Assembly (NCBI GenBank): GCA_937893225.1
Contig: CALBJM010000301.1
Coordinates: forward strand, 62,001 to 126,000
Direction: 5' to 3'
DNA length: 64,000 nt
Source of the DNA: an uncultured Erysipelotrichaceae bacterium
GTDB taxonomy: Bacteria > Bacillota_I > Bacilli_A > Erysipelotrichales > Erysipelotrichaceae
The stretch's first letter is position 1. Each line of letters opens with the position of its first letter. The position numbers were made by a program, and so were the translations under genes. Shown in pieces: positions 1 through 12,156 of this stretch. The notes under the pieces are model-generated. The model made no database searches. It was not told the DNA's origin and saw only the letters and a program-made list of their open reading frames with translations.

Positions 1-3000
1 TATTTTTATAATAAACGGAAATAAAATCACCTTTTCTTAAATTTTGTGAATGTTTTCCATCCCCGAAAATAACATACAAAAACACACCGTTACTTGTTTT
101 TGCACGTCTAATTTCAGCAACACGATCCAAAGGACCATAATCTGATTTATTATTAACAAGCTTCCACTGAATACCATTAACAAACACAGCTAAAGAAGAA
201 GTATCAATACTTTCAGGATTTGTAAACTTTTCAAATCTATAACCAGTTACAGGAATAACGTCTTCAACTGAAGTATCTTCTACCCACGTATCAACATAAA
301 CTTTTTTATAACCAATTTTATGTTCAGATTTATGTAGTTCAGTATATAATTTTTCATATGGCAAAAATTTATTCATCAACGGGAAATCTAAAGTTTCGTA
401 ACTAACAACCACTTTAGCACCTTTTGATAGCTTTACACCTTTTATACCATCACCAAACTGTAAATAATTTCTACCAGCCGTGTCTGTTGTCAACAATACA
501 ACATACGACTCTTCATTATATTTATCGAAACCATCAAAAATAACATCAAACTCATCACCGTCAACTTTTACGACCAATGAGATTGTATTTAACAAATCTT
601 GATGTTTAAGATAAAACCTTTCTTCAGAACTTCCAGCAGCAATAAAATTATCAATATAAGATTTCCCAGCTTCAGAAGTTTTACCACCTCTTGAAAATTC
701 ACCGACAACTACAACATTTATTTCAATCCATGCTCCATCTTTGAATTGGTAATGTTTTAAATTACTTGAATCGTAATAAATTTCATTATTGAAATATGGA
801 ATAAAAATTTCTGAATTACCAGGTGTCCCATAAACCGTATAAACTGTATACCCATCTTTTGATTTAGTGTCTAATAAATGCACTAAATATTTTACAATAC
901 CGTTTTCTTCAACTCTGGTTGTTTCATAAACTTCATTCAAATCTGAAAAATAACGATCTATTCTTGACCAACCTGAAGCAATGTCATAAGTATAGTAATA
1001 ATTGTAAACTATTAAATCTGTATTTTCTTCAGAAACAGAATCATATGCTGTAACACGCGTATATTGTTTTGTATATTTTGATTGTTCTGTTGTTCCAAAA
1101 TATTGTTTCGGGCAAACCTGAACGATACCTAAAAAAGTATCAACTGACGTAACAATATATTCACTACGTACATAATCTTTATATGTATATGCTGAATCAC
1201 CAACCATTGGGTTTGCGTTCAACAAAAACATTAAGTCATTTCCGTTTGAATATTCGTGACAAACATCTACTTCATATGTTTGTCTTTTTACTAATGAATA
1301 GTAAACACCATCCACCTTGCATAAAGGCCTTCCAGTCACATTTCTTGAAGGACTAACTGAATATGTTACGGAACCTATTGTTATTCGATTGTTTTTAGAA
1401 TCAACCTTCTCAACAACACCTAAAACAACACTAGCATCTGCTATTTTATAAACAACCGAACCTACAACAGGGTTTGCTTCAAGCGTATATACAACCTGTA
1501 GTTTCTGATCTTTATTATAAAACGCATGAAATGTATTGCTAATTTTATTAATATCTTCTAAAGTGTCAGCTTTTGGTAACGTCAAAAAATCACCAATAAA
1601 AATACTTCTAAACCAAGCATCTTTAACCGCATATTTAATATCAGAATAACCAACAGAATCTTTTACAATTTCACCTGATTCATCTACAGTAAATTCATAT
1701 TTATCTAGACCAGCAGCAAAATTATCATATACAAACCATTCATTATTAAATTTCCACAATGCATGATTTGTAGCAACTGGTTGAATTCCTGTATTTGTAT
1801 AATAACCTTTAGGAATATAATTTAATGTTACGTTGTTAATATCTTTTTCTTCACTTGAACTATTAAAGAATGCTAGATAGTTATCACCAGATGCTTCTTT
1901 AATACTTAAGCGTTGTGATTTTTGTAACTCAACACGTCTATCTTTTACAAAATTTTCATTATCTATTACTTGATAAGTATAAGATAAACCTGTTTGTGTT
2001 TTTGCTTTTGAAATTGGGTCTGAAACAGGATCAGATGTCATTGCAAATACAAAATCATCAACAAACGAACATGTTCTGTACTCTTGCAATACAGTGATTG
2101 AAAAATCTTCTAAAGCTACATTTACCTTTGCTAAAGGTACTGAAACTGAAACTTCTAAATCGTCAACAAAATTGATTGAATTATATGTTTCATTATAATA
2201 ATAACTAACATTTGTTTCAACAAAATCTTCTTGAACGCCTGTTGGAATATTCTCAACCAAATCAAGACTTTGAAAACCATGGTCGTCTTTAACTATTAAA
2301 AAATAATCTCCTGGACCATAATCTTCACTATTCAAATCTAATTTATCCGACGTTGAATTCCACTTCATTGAACCTTCAGTGCCGGTATAATGATTCGGAT
2401 AAAAAGCTCTACTGCCGTAATTTAATGTTAATTTTGTACCATCAGTAACTATTTTAAATGGCTGCTTTAAATCTAAACAATCACCATAATCATCCGTTGA
2501 AACAGCAGTTGCTGCAATAAAACGATAGTCAATGAATTGTGCAAGCTGTTTTCTCTCATATGTTGCACCTAACTCATCAGGTGTAGCAAAATGTATGTAG
2601 TCATTAGTCCATAAAGCTTCATCAAGATTAATAACACGATCGTTAATATACCCCAAAAAGTTTATTGACTTCTTTGTTCCGCAACGTTTGTAAAAATTGA
2701 TAACTTCACGAACAGCGCGTCTTTTGTTCAATTCAGAAACATTTGACATATCAAGACGCATGCCAAGCATGTCTAATGTTGGAATCAATAGATCGGGTTC
2801 AACTTCATTAACATTTCTAATATTTGTTAAACGTCGCAAACCATCTTGATAATAGTCAATGAAGAACATTTGAAATGTTCCCAAAATTTCCGGAAACGCC
2901 ACAGTACTCCGTGTTCTACCATCAAGGTATGAAACTATATTTTTTGAATATGCTGGTGAAATATACCATTCGGATGAATCGAACTCTTTTCGACCAAAAT

Positions 3001-4042
3001 CGGAAATAATCTTAACCGCAACATAAGATTTTTCCATATTTGTATCTTGAATTTCAGCTTCACCTGTATATGACACACCATTGTAAATACAAGAAGCATG
3101 CAACCTGCTACCATTGGTTACACCTGTAATATTTGACCATGGAACACCATTAGCAATCACTTCGCCAGTATTGCCAATAGAATATTCAAACAACTGTGCT
3201 ACACCAGCACCTTCTACCGTAGAATAACTTAAATAATTACCTAAAAGATCAGGCCCTTGAAATCTTGTTTGGCCTGTTTTTGGTGCATATTCAAAATGCT
3301 CAAAATCTTCAGAAAAATAAAATATAGAAACTTTATCTGCTTCATTCAAATTTCTTTTAATGACTAAAGCACCTTGAGTGTTGCTGTTTCCAGTTGTAAA
3401 TTCTCCGCCAGGAAACGATAATTCACTATACGGAATAATTTTATCGTTAACTAAAACAATAGTCTTTCCTTTTGATAATTTTGGCGTAACTGCAGAATAA
3501 AAATTCTTTCCGTTTTGCGACATAACGATCGTTGCTTTATTAGATGTATATTCCATAAAGTAACTATTGAATCTTTCTTCTTTTGCTTCAGGGTCATTTG
3601 TTATAAACTTAACGACATCACCTTCTGACCATGATACATAATCTTTCAATTCAGATGTACCTGGTTTTCTTTCACCTTTAATATGAAATCTGATTGAATG
3701 ATCTGTTGCCGTATAACATGTTGGTTTTACGTAACTTCCATTAAGAAATACTGCAACATTATTCGTTGTAATCTTAAAAGGCTTTAAATTTACATCACTA
3801 CCTGCAATATACCCATCATTTCTTAATACATATTTTCTGACAATATAATATTTCGATAGTGCAAATAACGTTAACAGTTGGCCTTCAATTGTTAATGCAT
3901 TTAATGTAAAAGACGTACCATCATTAAAATTACAAATAGAATCATCTTGCCAAACAGAATCTTTAAATAAAATAAAATCGAGTGTTTGACTTGTAATGTT
4001 CAGATTATATTCTGAAGTAACGTCCCAATTTAATGAATGCAT
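1..4042 (-). CDS. Baseplate wedge protein, gp7-like (partial, 3' end outside window)
   Basis: The frame is open from an ATG at 4042 to the left edge, about 1347 codons, so the C-terminus is missing. Around residues 410-460 is a stretch like the phage P2 gpI / T4 gp7 tail-protein motif, with LDMLGMRLDM followed by NFYKRCGTKKSINFLGY. Near residues 1190 and 1330 are two FGDG motifs (LQFGDGIKG and VIFGDGKH) of the type seen in baseplate wedge proteins. The start lies 1 nt after the stop of the gp6-like gene, so translation is probably coupled. Position after gp25 and gp6 matches T4 baseplate gene order. T4 gp7 is about 1030 residues, so this protein is larger. The baseplate role is inferred from motifs and order. 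Confidence 0.75.
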   Translation of the reverse strand, partial: MHSLNWDVTSEYNLNITSQTLDFILFKDSVWQDDSICNFNDGTSFTLNALTIEGQLLTLFALSKYYIVRKYVLRNDGYIAGSDVNLKPFKITTNNVAVFLNGSYVKPTCYTATDHSIRFHIKGERKPGTSELKDYVSWSEGDVVKFITNDPEAKEERFNSYFMEYTSNKATIVMSQNGKNFYSAVTPKLSKGKTIVLVNDKIIPYSELSFPGGEFTTGNSNTQGALVIKRNLNEADKVSIFYFSEDFEHFEYAPKTGQTRFQGPDLLGNYLSYSTVEGAGVAQLFEYSIGNTGEVIANGVPWSNITGVTNGSRLHASCIYNGVSYTGEAEIQDTNMEKSYVAVKIISDFGRKEFDSSEWYISPAYSKNIVSYLDGRTRSTVAFPEILGTFQMFFIDYYQDGLRRLTNIRNVNEVEPDLLIPTLDMLGMRLDMSNVSELNKRRAVREVINFYKRCGTKKSINFLGYINDRVINLDEALWTNDYIHFATPDELGATYERKQLAQFIDYRFIAATAVSTDDYGDCLDLKQPFKIVTDGTKLTLNYGSRAFYPNHYTGTEGSMKWNSTSDKLDLNSEDYGPGDYFLIVKDDHGFQSLDLVENIPTGVQEDFVETNVSYYYNETYNSINFVDDLEVSVSVPLAKVNVALEDFSITVLQEYRTCSFVDDFVFAMTSDPVSDPISKAKTQTGLSYTYQVIDNENFVKDRRVELQKSQRLSIKEASGDNYLAFFNSSSEEKDINNVTLNYIPKGYYTNTGIQPVATNHALWKFNNEWFVYDNFAAGLDKYEFTVDESGEIVKDSVGYSDIKYAVKDAWFRSIFIGDFLTLPKADTLEDINKISNTFHAFYNKDQKLQVVYTLEANPVVGSVVYKIADASVVLGVVEKVDSKNNRITIGSVTYSVSPSRNVTGRPLCKVDGVYYSLVKRQTYEVDVCHEYSNGNDLMFLLNANPMVGDSAYTYKDYVRSEYIVTSVDTFLGIVQVCPKQYFGTTEQSKYTKQYTRVTAYDSVSEENTDLIVYNYYYTYDIASGWSRIDRYFSDLNEVYETTRVEENGIVKYLVHLLDTKSKDGYTVYTVYGTPGNSEIFIPYFNNEIYYDSSNLKHYQFKDGAWIEINVVVVGEFSRGGKTSEAGKSYIDNFIAAGSSEERFYLKHQDLLNTISLVVKVDGDEFDVIFDGFDKYNEESYVVLLTTDTAGRNYLQFGDGIKGVKLSKGAKVVVSYETLDFPLMNKFLPYEKLYTELHKSEHKIGYKKVYVDTWVEDTSVEDVIPVTGYRFEKFTNPESIDTSSLAVFVNGIQWKLVNNKSDYGPLDRVAEIRRAKTSNGVFLYVIFGDGKHSQNLRKGDFISVYYKN

Positions 4043-4043
4043 A

Positions 4044-7000
4044 TCAATTTCCTAATCTAGCAGCAGACTCGTATTCAATATTCAACTTTGACAAATACAA
4101 AATTTCATCAACATTGGCTTCTATATCGTCAACTGGCAAATTCTTTATACAATAAACAACACCTTCAACATTCATAATTGTTGAATATAATGTTGAAACC
4201 CTTAAGCTTTGACCAATACGTCCTTGCGTTACAGCAAACATACTGGTAATAGCTTCTTCAACATTTGATTTTAACGTTGATACATCAGTTGAATTGCTAT
4301 AAATAACTTTAACGTCGATATCGACACGTTTCAGTTTCAAATCTTTATATTCAACTTCTGTCGTGAAATGATTAATTTTCTTTAAGAATGCATAATCTCG
4401 AAGCTTCTGATAATCAGATAACTTTTCACCAATTGTTGTAACATAAATTACTTCATCAGCAGCTGGAGCTGATTTAAATTTAACAATTGCATTACCATCT
4501 TCATAATTTACTAAAGACGATTTTGATTTTGTTATTAGTGCAATTTTTCCAATTTTAACAGATTGTTCATCAGATGCACCAAAACGATCGAGAATAATCA
4601 AACGATATAATTTGAACAAATTCTGTTTTTTGGATGTTACTGGTGCACCATCCTTAATATAAGTAAACGTCTTTTCGTTTGCTGAAGTATCAAGACCCAC
4701 CCAATCAGACCATGCAGAGACACCAGGTTCAGACAAACTAACAGCTTCAGTTAAGTGTTCCCATCTCGTATCATGCATTAACTCTTTAAAGTCCCATGCA
4801 ATGTTTTCATTACTAGATTCGAAGTTTTCAAGTGGTAAATCTACAAGGTCTGTCCCATCTTCACCACCTCGCCAACCTAAAACAATAATTTTAGATGGGA
4901 AACAACGATCTTCCGCCGTTGAAAATGACGATGAAAAGAATCTGATACCAGCAATTGAAATTGGGCTATCAAAAGAAAAATCGATAATAATTGGATGTGA
5001 AGATGTAGGCGCTTGCGAAGATTGATAATATGTATTTGCATTCGACATTGATTCATCTTCAACACTATCTTTCTGAATCAATACATTACTAATATCACGT
5101 TCAATAAACTTCACTGTAACAATCTTGACACCAACATTTTCCAATGTTTCGTATTCAACACCATCTTCAGTAAAAGTTTGGATTTCACCTTTTACATAAA
5201 TTGATGAATCTTTATTAAATGCTTGGTCTTCAACAAACTCAACATCTGATAATGTCGTTCCGTCTTTATTCAAGAATTCGAAGACATAAAATTTCCCATC
5301 AAATTCTTTTTCTAATTTATTTCCACCTAACCAACAATGAGGTGTACCGGATTCGTCAAATTTGCAACTTAAGAATGTTTCAAAAGTTTTCGTAATCTGT
5401 AATGAACTATCCAATGAATCAGTAGCAGGATCATCCCATGAAACAGTAATTGTTGTATTTGAGAAATTACCACCTGAAGATGTTGCTACATCAAATTCAG
5501 TTGTAACAATTTCAGTCTTATCATAAACAATACTTGTTCCTGTAATATACTGAATTGACAATACTTTTAATCTTGCATTTGAAACAGTTTTTACAACACT
5601 TCCATTTTTTGCTGTAACAACAACACCAATTTCCGACGTTGAATAACCGAACTCTTGACCAACACCTTTAAACTCAACATCTGTCAAAATACGTTTATCA
5701 TTATAATCAAAAGTAAAAGTATATGTTGTTTTGTCAATTTCTTTAGTAAATGTTCTTGTGCCTAATTTACAATGTTTTTCATTATTACTATCAATGACAC
5801 ATTTCATTCCTTGCTGAAAATCAATGTTCAGATTTGTGTCACCAATACTACCTTGCATATTGAACTGAACAGTACATGTTGTATCAGTAGATACTGTTTC
5901 ACCTGACGCTGTATCATCATCTTCAACTGTTACAATCTTTCCTAAACTTTTCTGAATTGTATAATCAGAAGCTTCAGAAAACATATAACCCATACCATTA
6001 TAATCACGGAACGTTTCCGTATCACTCTTAACTTCCACTGAACCAGGGAACATTACAATAGAAGAAACGTTCTTCGTAAACTCTTTTGTTACACCGTCAC
6101 CGGTTGTAAATACAACAGTGTTTACAGAAAAATCGTTTGTAATCGCCGTATAATATACACGATTCATCATTGAATTGTCTGCATAACCTTCTTTTTTCGC
6201 TTGTTCATATTCTCCCCAAAAGTTACAATCCTTATAGTTGCAATTGTAAATCATTTGGCCAATATAATCCGAACGTTTTACAGCCCTGTTATTTGAAGCG
6301 AATAGACGAGGTGACACATATTTTAAGGAAGAAGCTGACAATCTGTTTGAACCATCTGTAGCAGCTCCAATTTTAGCTCCAGACACCTGTAAAATTTCAG
6401 GTGCTTCAATGTTTTCTGATAGCAAGTTATCATTTATTGACAAATCTTGTGCGCCTGTAAAATTACCAGCAGCACCGACTGTAGTTGCGTACAATATTTG
6501 AACAATTGATCCTGCTGGCGGCAATGCACCATAAATACCATTACCAAACTGAATATAGCATGTGCCGTCAACATTTGTTCTTAACAAAACAACTTGAACA
6601 CTATCGGTTGAGTTTTCTTCACCAACAGTATAATCCATAATTGTTTCATAATCAGTTTTCCACTCAACACCATTTACTAAAACTGTAACATAACTGATAT
6701 CGACAGTGAAACTATCACCAAACAGAAACTTTTCATTCATCGCACCAGTTGTTGTATATTCTTTTTGCTTAATTTCACCTTGATACAAAGTCGTTTCAAT
6801 TTGCGTGTAACTACTTGGAAAAGTTAACGTTTCACGGTTGTAAAATGGCAAATTATTAATAGTAAAACTGGTATGCTGTGGAATTGTAAAAGCTGGTAAA
6901 TTTGGTGTCGAAGTAAAAGGCTGTCGTTCAAGAATTACATCAACTTTTGAACCAGTGTTGCCACGAATAATAACTCCCAACATTTCAGCAATTGAAAATA

Positions 7001-7220
7001 TTGAATATTCTGAAAAAGCTGTCTTTAAAAACGAATTTGTAATCGCTGTCTGTAAACGATACATTAACATTGCAGCATAACCGGACAAACATTCAACAAA
7101 AATGTTTGCTGTCGAACCAGGGTATAAAGACCTGAACGTATCAGAATCTTCTAATAGGATTTCAGTTAATGCTGCTTTAAAAGTATCATAGTCAATTACT
7201 AAATTATTCTTTAATTCCAT
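4044..7220 (-). CDS. Baseplate wedge protein, gp6 / baseplate J-like
   Basis: A 1058-residue protein. Residues about 220-255 hold the baseplate J signature IQFGNGIYGALPPAGSIVQ. The C-terminal 120 residues are a J-like C-terminal domain in which VDIDVKVIYS precedes LRVSTLYSTIMNVEGV. Between them is a long insertion. It holds two copies of a Cys-containing unit (near residues 472-520 and 622-670, sharing the pattern C-x-D...HC-LG...DVEF), then a possible discoidin-like beta domain around 740-900. The J-like parts are supported by motif; the discoidin idea is weak. The ATG overlaps the gp25-like stop as TAATG. T4 gp6 is about 660 residues, so the insertion explains the extra length. Gp6 forms the wedge ring around the tail hub. 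Confidence 0.85.
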   Translation of the reverse strand: MELKNNLVIDYDTFKAALTEILLEDSDTFRSLYPGSTANIFVECLSGYAAMLMYRLQTAITNSFLKTAFSEYSIFSIAEMLGVIIRGNTGSKVDVILERQPFTSTPNLPAFTIPQHTSFTINNLPFYNRETLTFPSSYTQIETTLYQGEIKQKEYTTTGAMNEKFLFGDSFTVDISYVTVLVNGVEWKTDYETIMDYTVGEENSTDSVQVVLLRTNVDGTCYIQFGNGIYGALPPAGSIVQILYATTVGAAGNFTGAQDLSINDNLLSENIEAPEILQVSGAKIGAATDGSNRLSASSLKYVSPRLFASNNRAVKRSDYIGQMIYNCNYKDCNFWGEYEQAKKEGYADNSMMNRVYYTAITNDFSVNTVVFTTGDGVTKEFTKNVSSIVMFPGSVEVKSDTETFRDYNGMGYMFSEASDYTIQKSLGKIVTVEDDDTASGETVSTDTTCTVQFNMQGSIGDTNLNIDFQQGMKCVIDSNNEKHCKLGTRTFTKEIDKTTYTFTFDYNDKRILTDVEFKGVGQEFGYSTSEIGVVVTAKNGSVVKTVSNARLKVLSIQYITGTSIVYDKTEIVTTEFDVATSSGGNFSNTTITVSWDDPATDSLDSSLQITKTFETFLSCKFDESGTPHCWLGGNKLEKEFDGKFYVFEFLNKDGTTLSDVEFVEDQAFNKDSSIYVKGEIQTFTEDGVEYETLENVGVKIVTVKFIERDISNVLIQKDSVEDESMSNANTYYQSSQAPTSSHPIIIDFSFDSPISIAGIRFFSSSFSTAEDRCFPSKIIVLGWRGGEDGTDLVDLPLENFESSNENIAWDFKELMHDTRWEHLTEAVSLSEPGVSAWSDWVGLDTSANEKTFTYIKDGAPVTSKKQNLFKLYRLIILDRFGASDEQSVKIGKIALITKSKSSLVNYEDGNAIVKFKSAPAADEVIYVTTIGEKLSDYQKLRDYAFLKKINHFTTEVEYKDLKLKRVDIDVKVIYSNSTDVSTLKSNVEEAITSMFAVTQGRIGQSLRVSTLYSTIMNVEGVVYCIKNLPVDDIEANVDEILYLSKLNIEYESAARLGN

Positions 7221-7618
7221 TACGACACCTGCTCAAGTACAGCGCTTAACTTCAACGCTTGATTCGTGCTTTTTTCTATAACGTGCAATGTTACAATATA
7301 GCAATGATTGGCGTAATCTGCTTCAACATCTACATCATATGGTCCCATTTCAATACGAGGCTCTAATTCAGGGATATTCGTATACAAAACGGTTTTTATG
7401 CTAGAAACTGTCGTTTCGTTCATTGGTTCAAATAATAAAGGTTGTAACAAACTGCCAAAACCTCTATTAAAGAATCTTGACCCCATATCTGTATAAAGAA
7501 GGTTAAGCAAGGATTCTCTAATAGCCGCATAACCAGATACACAGGCAGGGCCCTGCTCCCCGCCTGTTACATAATTCAGATTAAAATCACGATATTGATT
7601 TTGAACTTCGCCAGCCAT
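7220..7618 (-). CDS. Baseplate wedge subunit, gp25-like
   Basis: A 132-residue protein of the gp25/GPW family, which resembles lysozyme but is structural; it primes sheath assembly at the baseplate. The family pattern is visible as IRESLLNLLYTDMGSRFF, GFGSLLQPLLFEP and the EPR motif in IPELEPRIEMGP. Length matches T4 gp25 (132 residues). A strong Shine-Dalgarno (GGCGGTGA) precedes the ATG at 7618. Its stop overlaps the gp6-like start by one base. Order gp25, gp6, gp7 matches the T4-like baseplate cassette. Confidence 0.92.
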   Translation of the reverse strand: MAGEVQNQYRDFNLNYVTGGEQGPACVSGYAAIRESLLNLLYTDMGSRFFNRGFGSLLQPLLFEPMNETTVSSIKTVLYTNIPELEPRIEMGPYDVDVEADYANHCYIVTLHVIEKSTNQALKLSAVLEQVS

Positions 7619-7692
7619 TTTTCACCGCCATCTTCATTTCATAAAGAACAAAAAACAAGAATAGTGAAAAATGAAACCAATTTGTTTTTTTA

Positions 7693-9572
<1,880 letters not shown>

Positions 9573-9610
9573 AGAATAATCTCCGAATAGAAAATTTTAG
9601 TAAATAAAGA

Positions 9611-9640
9611 ACCCGTCAAATTTTAGTCAACTTGACGGGC
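9611..9640 (-). terminator. Hairpin terminator upstream of groES
   Basis: Inverted repeat CCCGTCAA (9612-9619) with TTGACGGG (9632-9639). On the minus strand it is followed by TTCTTTATTT. It lies between the stop of the 160-codon gene and groES, so it could end the upstream structural transcript or attenuate reading into the chaperonins. Confidence 0.7.
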
Positions 9641-9645
9641 TTGAC

Positions 9646-10119
9646 TTAAATCTTCTTGAATTCTTGAGGTCTTGTTGGAACAAAACCATTTCGTTGAATC
9701 GAAGGCTCTTTAATAACTGTCGTCTTAATAATTTCTTTTTCAACAGGCTCTTCTACATCGACCTCTACATCTTTAGAATCAGGTGAAAACACATAACGTT
9801 TCTTCACCTCTGATTTCCCATATCTAATCTTTCTTTCTGTTTCACCAAACAATTCATTTCGTTTTCTTTCATCAATATATTCAGGAAAACGATGATATGA
9901 ATTACGAAAAGATGATTTTGTCATAATACGAAATTTGATATCAGGATACATATCACGATACCACTCAAACTTTTCTTTTACTTTACTTTTGTCATCTGTT
10001 GAATAAACAACACGTTTATTACCTAATAAACCCCTATTGACGATAACCATCCATTCACGGACATTTTCAGTCAACATAACTTTTTCTAAATGTTCTTTAA
10101 TCTGATCTAAAACTTCCAT
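9646..10119 (-). CDS. Uncharacterised protein in structural operon
   Basis: I do not recognise this protein (157 residues from the ATG at 10119). The frame could begin at a GTG 9 bases upstream, but the ATG has a GGTGA ribosome-binding site and avoids overlap with the upstream stop at 10125. It is highly charged, with Lys/Arg-rich middle parts and a Glu/Val-rich run (VDVEEPVEKE) before a basic tail. No signal peptide or membrane segment is visible. Neighbouring virion genes suggest a minor structural or assembly role; this is inference. Confidence 0.65.
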   Translation of the reverse strand: MEVLDQIKEHLEKVMLTENVREWMVIVNRGLLGNKRVVYSTDDKSKVKEKFEWYRDMYPDIKFRIMTKSSFRNSYHRFPEYIDERKRNELFGETERKIRYGKSEVKKRYVFSPDSKDVEVDVEEPVEKEIIKTTVIKEPSIQRNGFVPTRPQEFKKI

Positions 10120-10124
10120 GACAA

Positions 10125-12152
10125 TCACCGTTCAACAATCAACAAACTCATTGTATAAAAATACTCTTTGTTATCAAGGTTAAAACTTAACTTTCCATTC
10201 ATTGAATACGTTTTATCAGTTTCACGTTTTGGTTCTGGAACTTTACCTTGAACAACATTATCTTCTGCTGACATCAATGAAATAAAACTATCTTTCCACT
10301 CTTTACATACATCTTCAGAAAAGCTTTCAATTCCAAAATCTTTAATAGAATCTTCTGCTCTAATCAACTTTTTCTGTGCTGAAACTACTGCACTTGCCAA
10401 AGCAAGCACAGCTTCTGCTGATTTACTTGCCTCACTTTTTAATTTTTCTATGCCTTCATCATACTTTATTTCTAGATTCCTTAACGCAGTTTTTTTCTTT
10501 GTATCAAGTGCCGAAATCTTTTTTTTCAAACTTGAAGATTGATTAATCTTCACCTCTTTTTTAACACCTGTTTCTGGATCTTTTTTAATAATAGTTTTCT
10601 CTGTTGTTGAATATTGCTGATTAAGATCTTCTACATCTTTATCATATCTCGAATTAATCTCTTCAACAAATGTCTCATATTTTTGTTTAAATAATTTGAA
10701 TTGTTGTAATGTATCATTAAAAAAGTGACCTGAATGATTTGAATCTGTATCAAAGTCGTTCTGTTTAACTTTATTTAAAGAATCTCTTACTTCTTCTGCA
10801 ATTGGGTTTACATCGACAATCTCTACATCAGAATTGTTGAATTTTTTTGTAGGAACATCGGGGCCATATAAAAATTTTAAATTTACAAACCTGCTATCAA
10901 TTTCGTCTTTTATTTTTTCACATTCATCTTCAATCTTCTTAATACTTACAGAATCAATAACAGGTTTTAACTTTAACTTCCAATTAACGTTAAACTTTTT
11001 GACATAACCTGACTGTTCGATTTCATTATCTTTATCAAAATGATTGAAATCTGCTCCTTTTAACTGTTGTGCAATATAATATAACACATTTGCAGATTCA
11101 CCTTTTGAATTTAAACTACTATTTCCTTTTTCTTTATCTGCTTTTTTAATATTTTTTGAATTAAAGTTAAAATCAATAATAAAATCAACCTTTTCATCGA
11201 CATTAAATTCATCGTTGAATTTAACTTTATATGGTTCAGAATATATCTTTTTAGAAAAGTCATCAATAATACTATCAACAAGTTTTCTCTTTAACTGCAC
11301 GCGTTCCGATTCATCTAAATCATCGAATAAACTTAATTCACGTTTGAAATAATTCTTAAAAATATCTTCTGCATTTAAACCACAAAATGAAAAACTATAC
11401 TTATTCAAGAAATTCATTAAATCATTCTTTAGCGATTTAATTGAATAGTTTCTAATAACCTCAAGTGTTAATGCATTAAAAATCGAACCAACCTGTTTTA
11501 AATCAGATGCTACAAATGAAAAATCACAACTATTAGAATTAAATTTGACTACATATGAATCATTTGGATATGTACCAACATCAGTAATTGTCAAAGTACC
11601 ATCTGAAAACATTTTATAAAGAAAATCACTGCTAGCAGCATATTTAAACGAAACACCACTATTTAACTGATAACCATTTAAAAAATCAGAAACAACAGAA
11701 TAACTAAAACAACTTTTTTTTGGGTTATTAACTTCACCCAATTTTAAAAGCATTCTCTTATTTTTACTTTTATTAATACGCTGAATGAGTTCATCAACAT
11801 TTACTTTTATTGCATCTTGCAATTCACTAAAAACAGATGCAACTATTGCAAAACAATATACTGCTACACGTACTTTATCTTCATATGAAAAACCAGTTAA
11901 AGTTTTTAAATTAGCGGCAGATCTATAGTTTTTTGATAAAGAATCATCACCTAAAAACTCTTTAGACAATACATGAATCGCACCTTTATAATTACCAAAA
12001 GAAGTAATCTTAAAGATATCTTCTAAAGATTTTGCACCATCTAAAACATTCTGTAATGCTTGAATTTGTTTTTCTTCATAACTTCTATTGTCTTCAACTA
12101 ATGCGTTATGATCATTTAAAACATTTGAAAAATCTTCGTATTGCAAATTCAT
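10125..12152 (-). CDS. Uncharacterised 675-residue protein, coiled-coil rich
   Basis: No family recognised. The middle and C-terminal parts (about residues 400-630) are Lys/Glu/Asp-rich with long heptad-like helices, for example around EKTIIKKDPETGVKKEVK and a following Ala-rich helix near 590-610. The last 40 residues look globular (MNGKLSFNLDNKEYFYTMSL). A GGGGTT ribosome-binding site precedes the ATG and the upstream gene ends 5 bases before it. Its place between virion proteins and chaperonins suggests a tail, neck or internal head protein; the function is unknown. Confidence 0.7.
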   Translation of the reverse strand: MNLQYEDFSNVLNDHNALVEDNRSYEEKQIQALQNVLDGAKSLEDIFKITSFGNYKGAIHVLSKEFLGDDSLSKNYRSAANLKTLTGFSYEDKVRVAVYCFAIVASVFSELQDAIKVNVDELIQRINKSKNKRMLLKLGEVNNPKKSCFSYSVVSDFLNGYQLNSGVSFKYAASSDFLYKMFSDGTLTITDVGTYPNDSYVVKFNSNSCDFSFVASDLKQVGSIFNALTLEVIRNYSIKSLKNDLMNFLNKYSFSFCGLNAEDIFKNYFKRELSLFDDLDESERVQLKRKLVDSIIDDFSKKIYSEPYKVKFNDEFNVDEKVDFIIDFNFNSKNIKKADKEKGNSSLNSKGESANVLYYIAQQLKGADFNHFDKDNEIEQSGYVKKFNVNWKLKLKPVIDSVSIKKIEDECEKIKDEIDSRFVNLKFLYGPDVPTKKFNNSDVEIVDVNPIAEEVRDSLNKVKQNDFDTDSNHSGHFFNDTLQQFKLFKQKYETFVEEINSRYDKDVEDLNQQYSTTEKTIIKKDPETGVKKEVKINQSSSLKKKISALDTKKKTALRNLEIKYDEGIEKLKSEASKSAEAVLALASAVVSAQKKLIRAEDSIKDFGIESFSEDVCKEWKDSFISLMSAEDNVVQGKVPEPKRETDKTYSMNGKLSFNLDNKEYFYTMSLLIVER

Positions 12153-12156
12153 TAAC

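Noticed and set aside
1915..2097. Short plus-strand frame within the gp7-like gene
   Set aside because: No start signals and antisense to a continuous coding frame.
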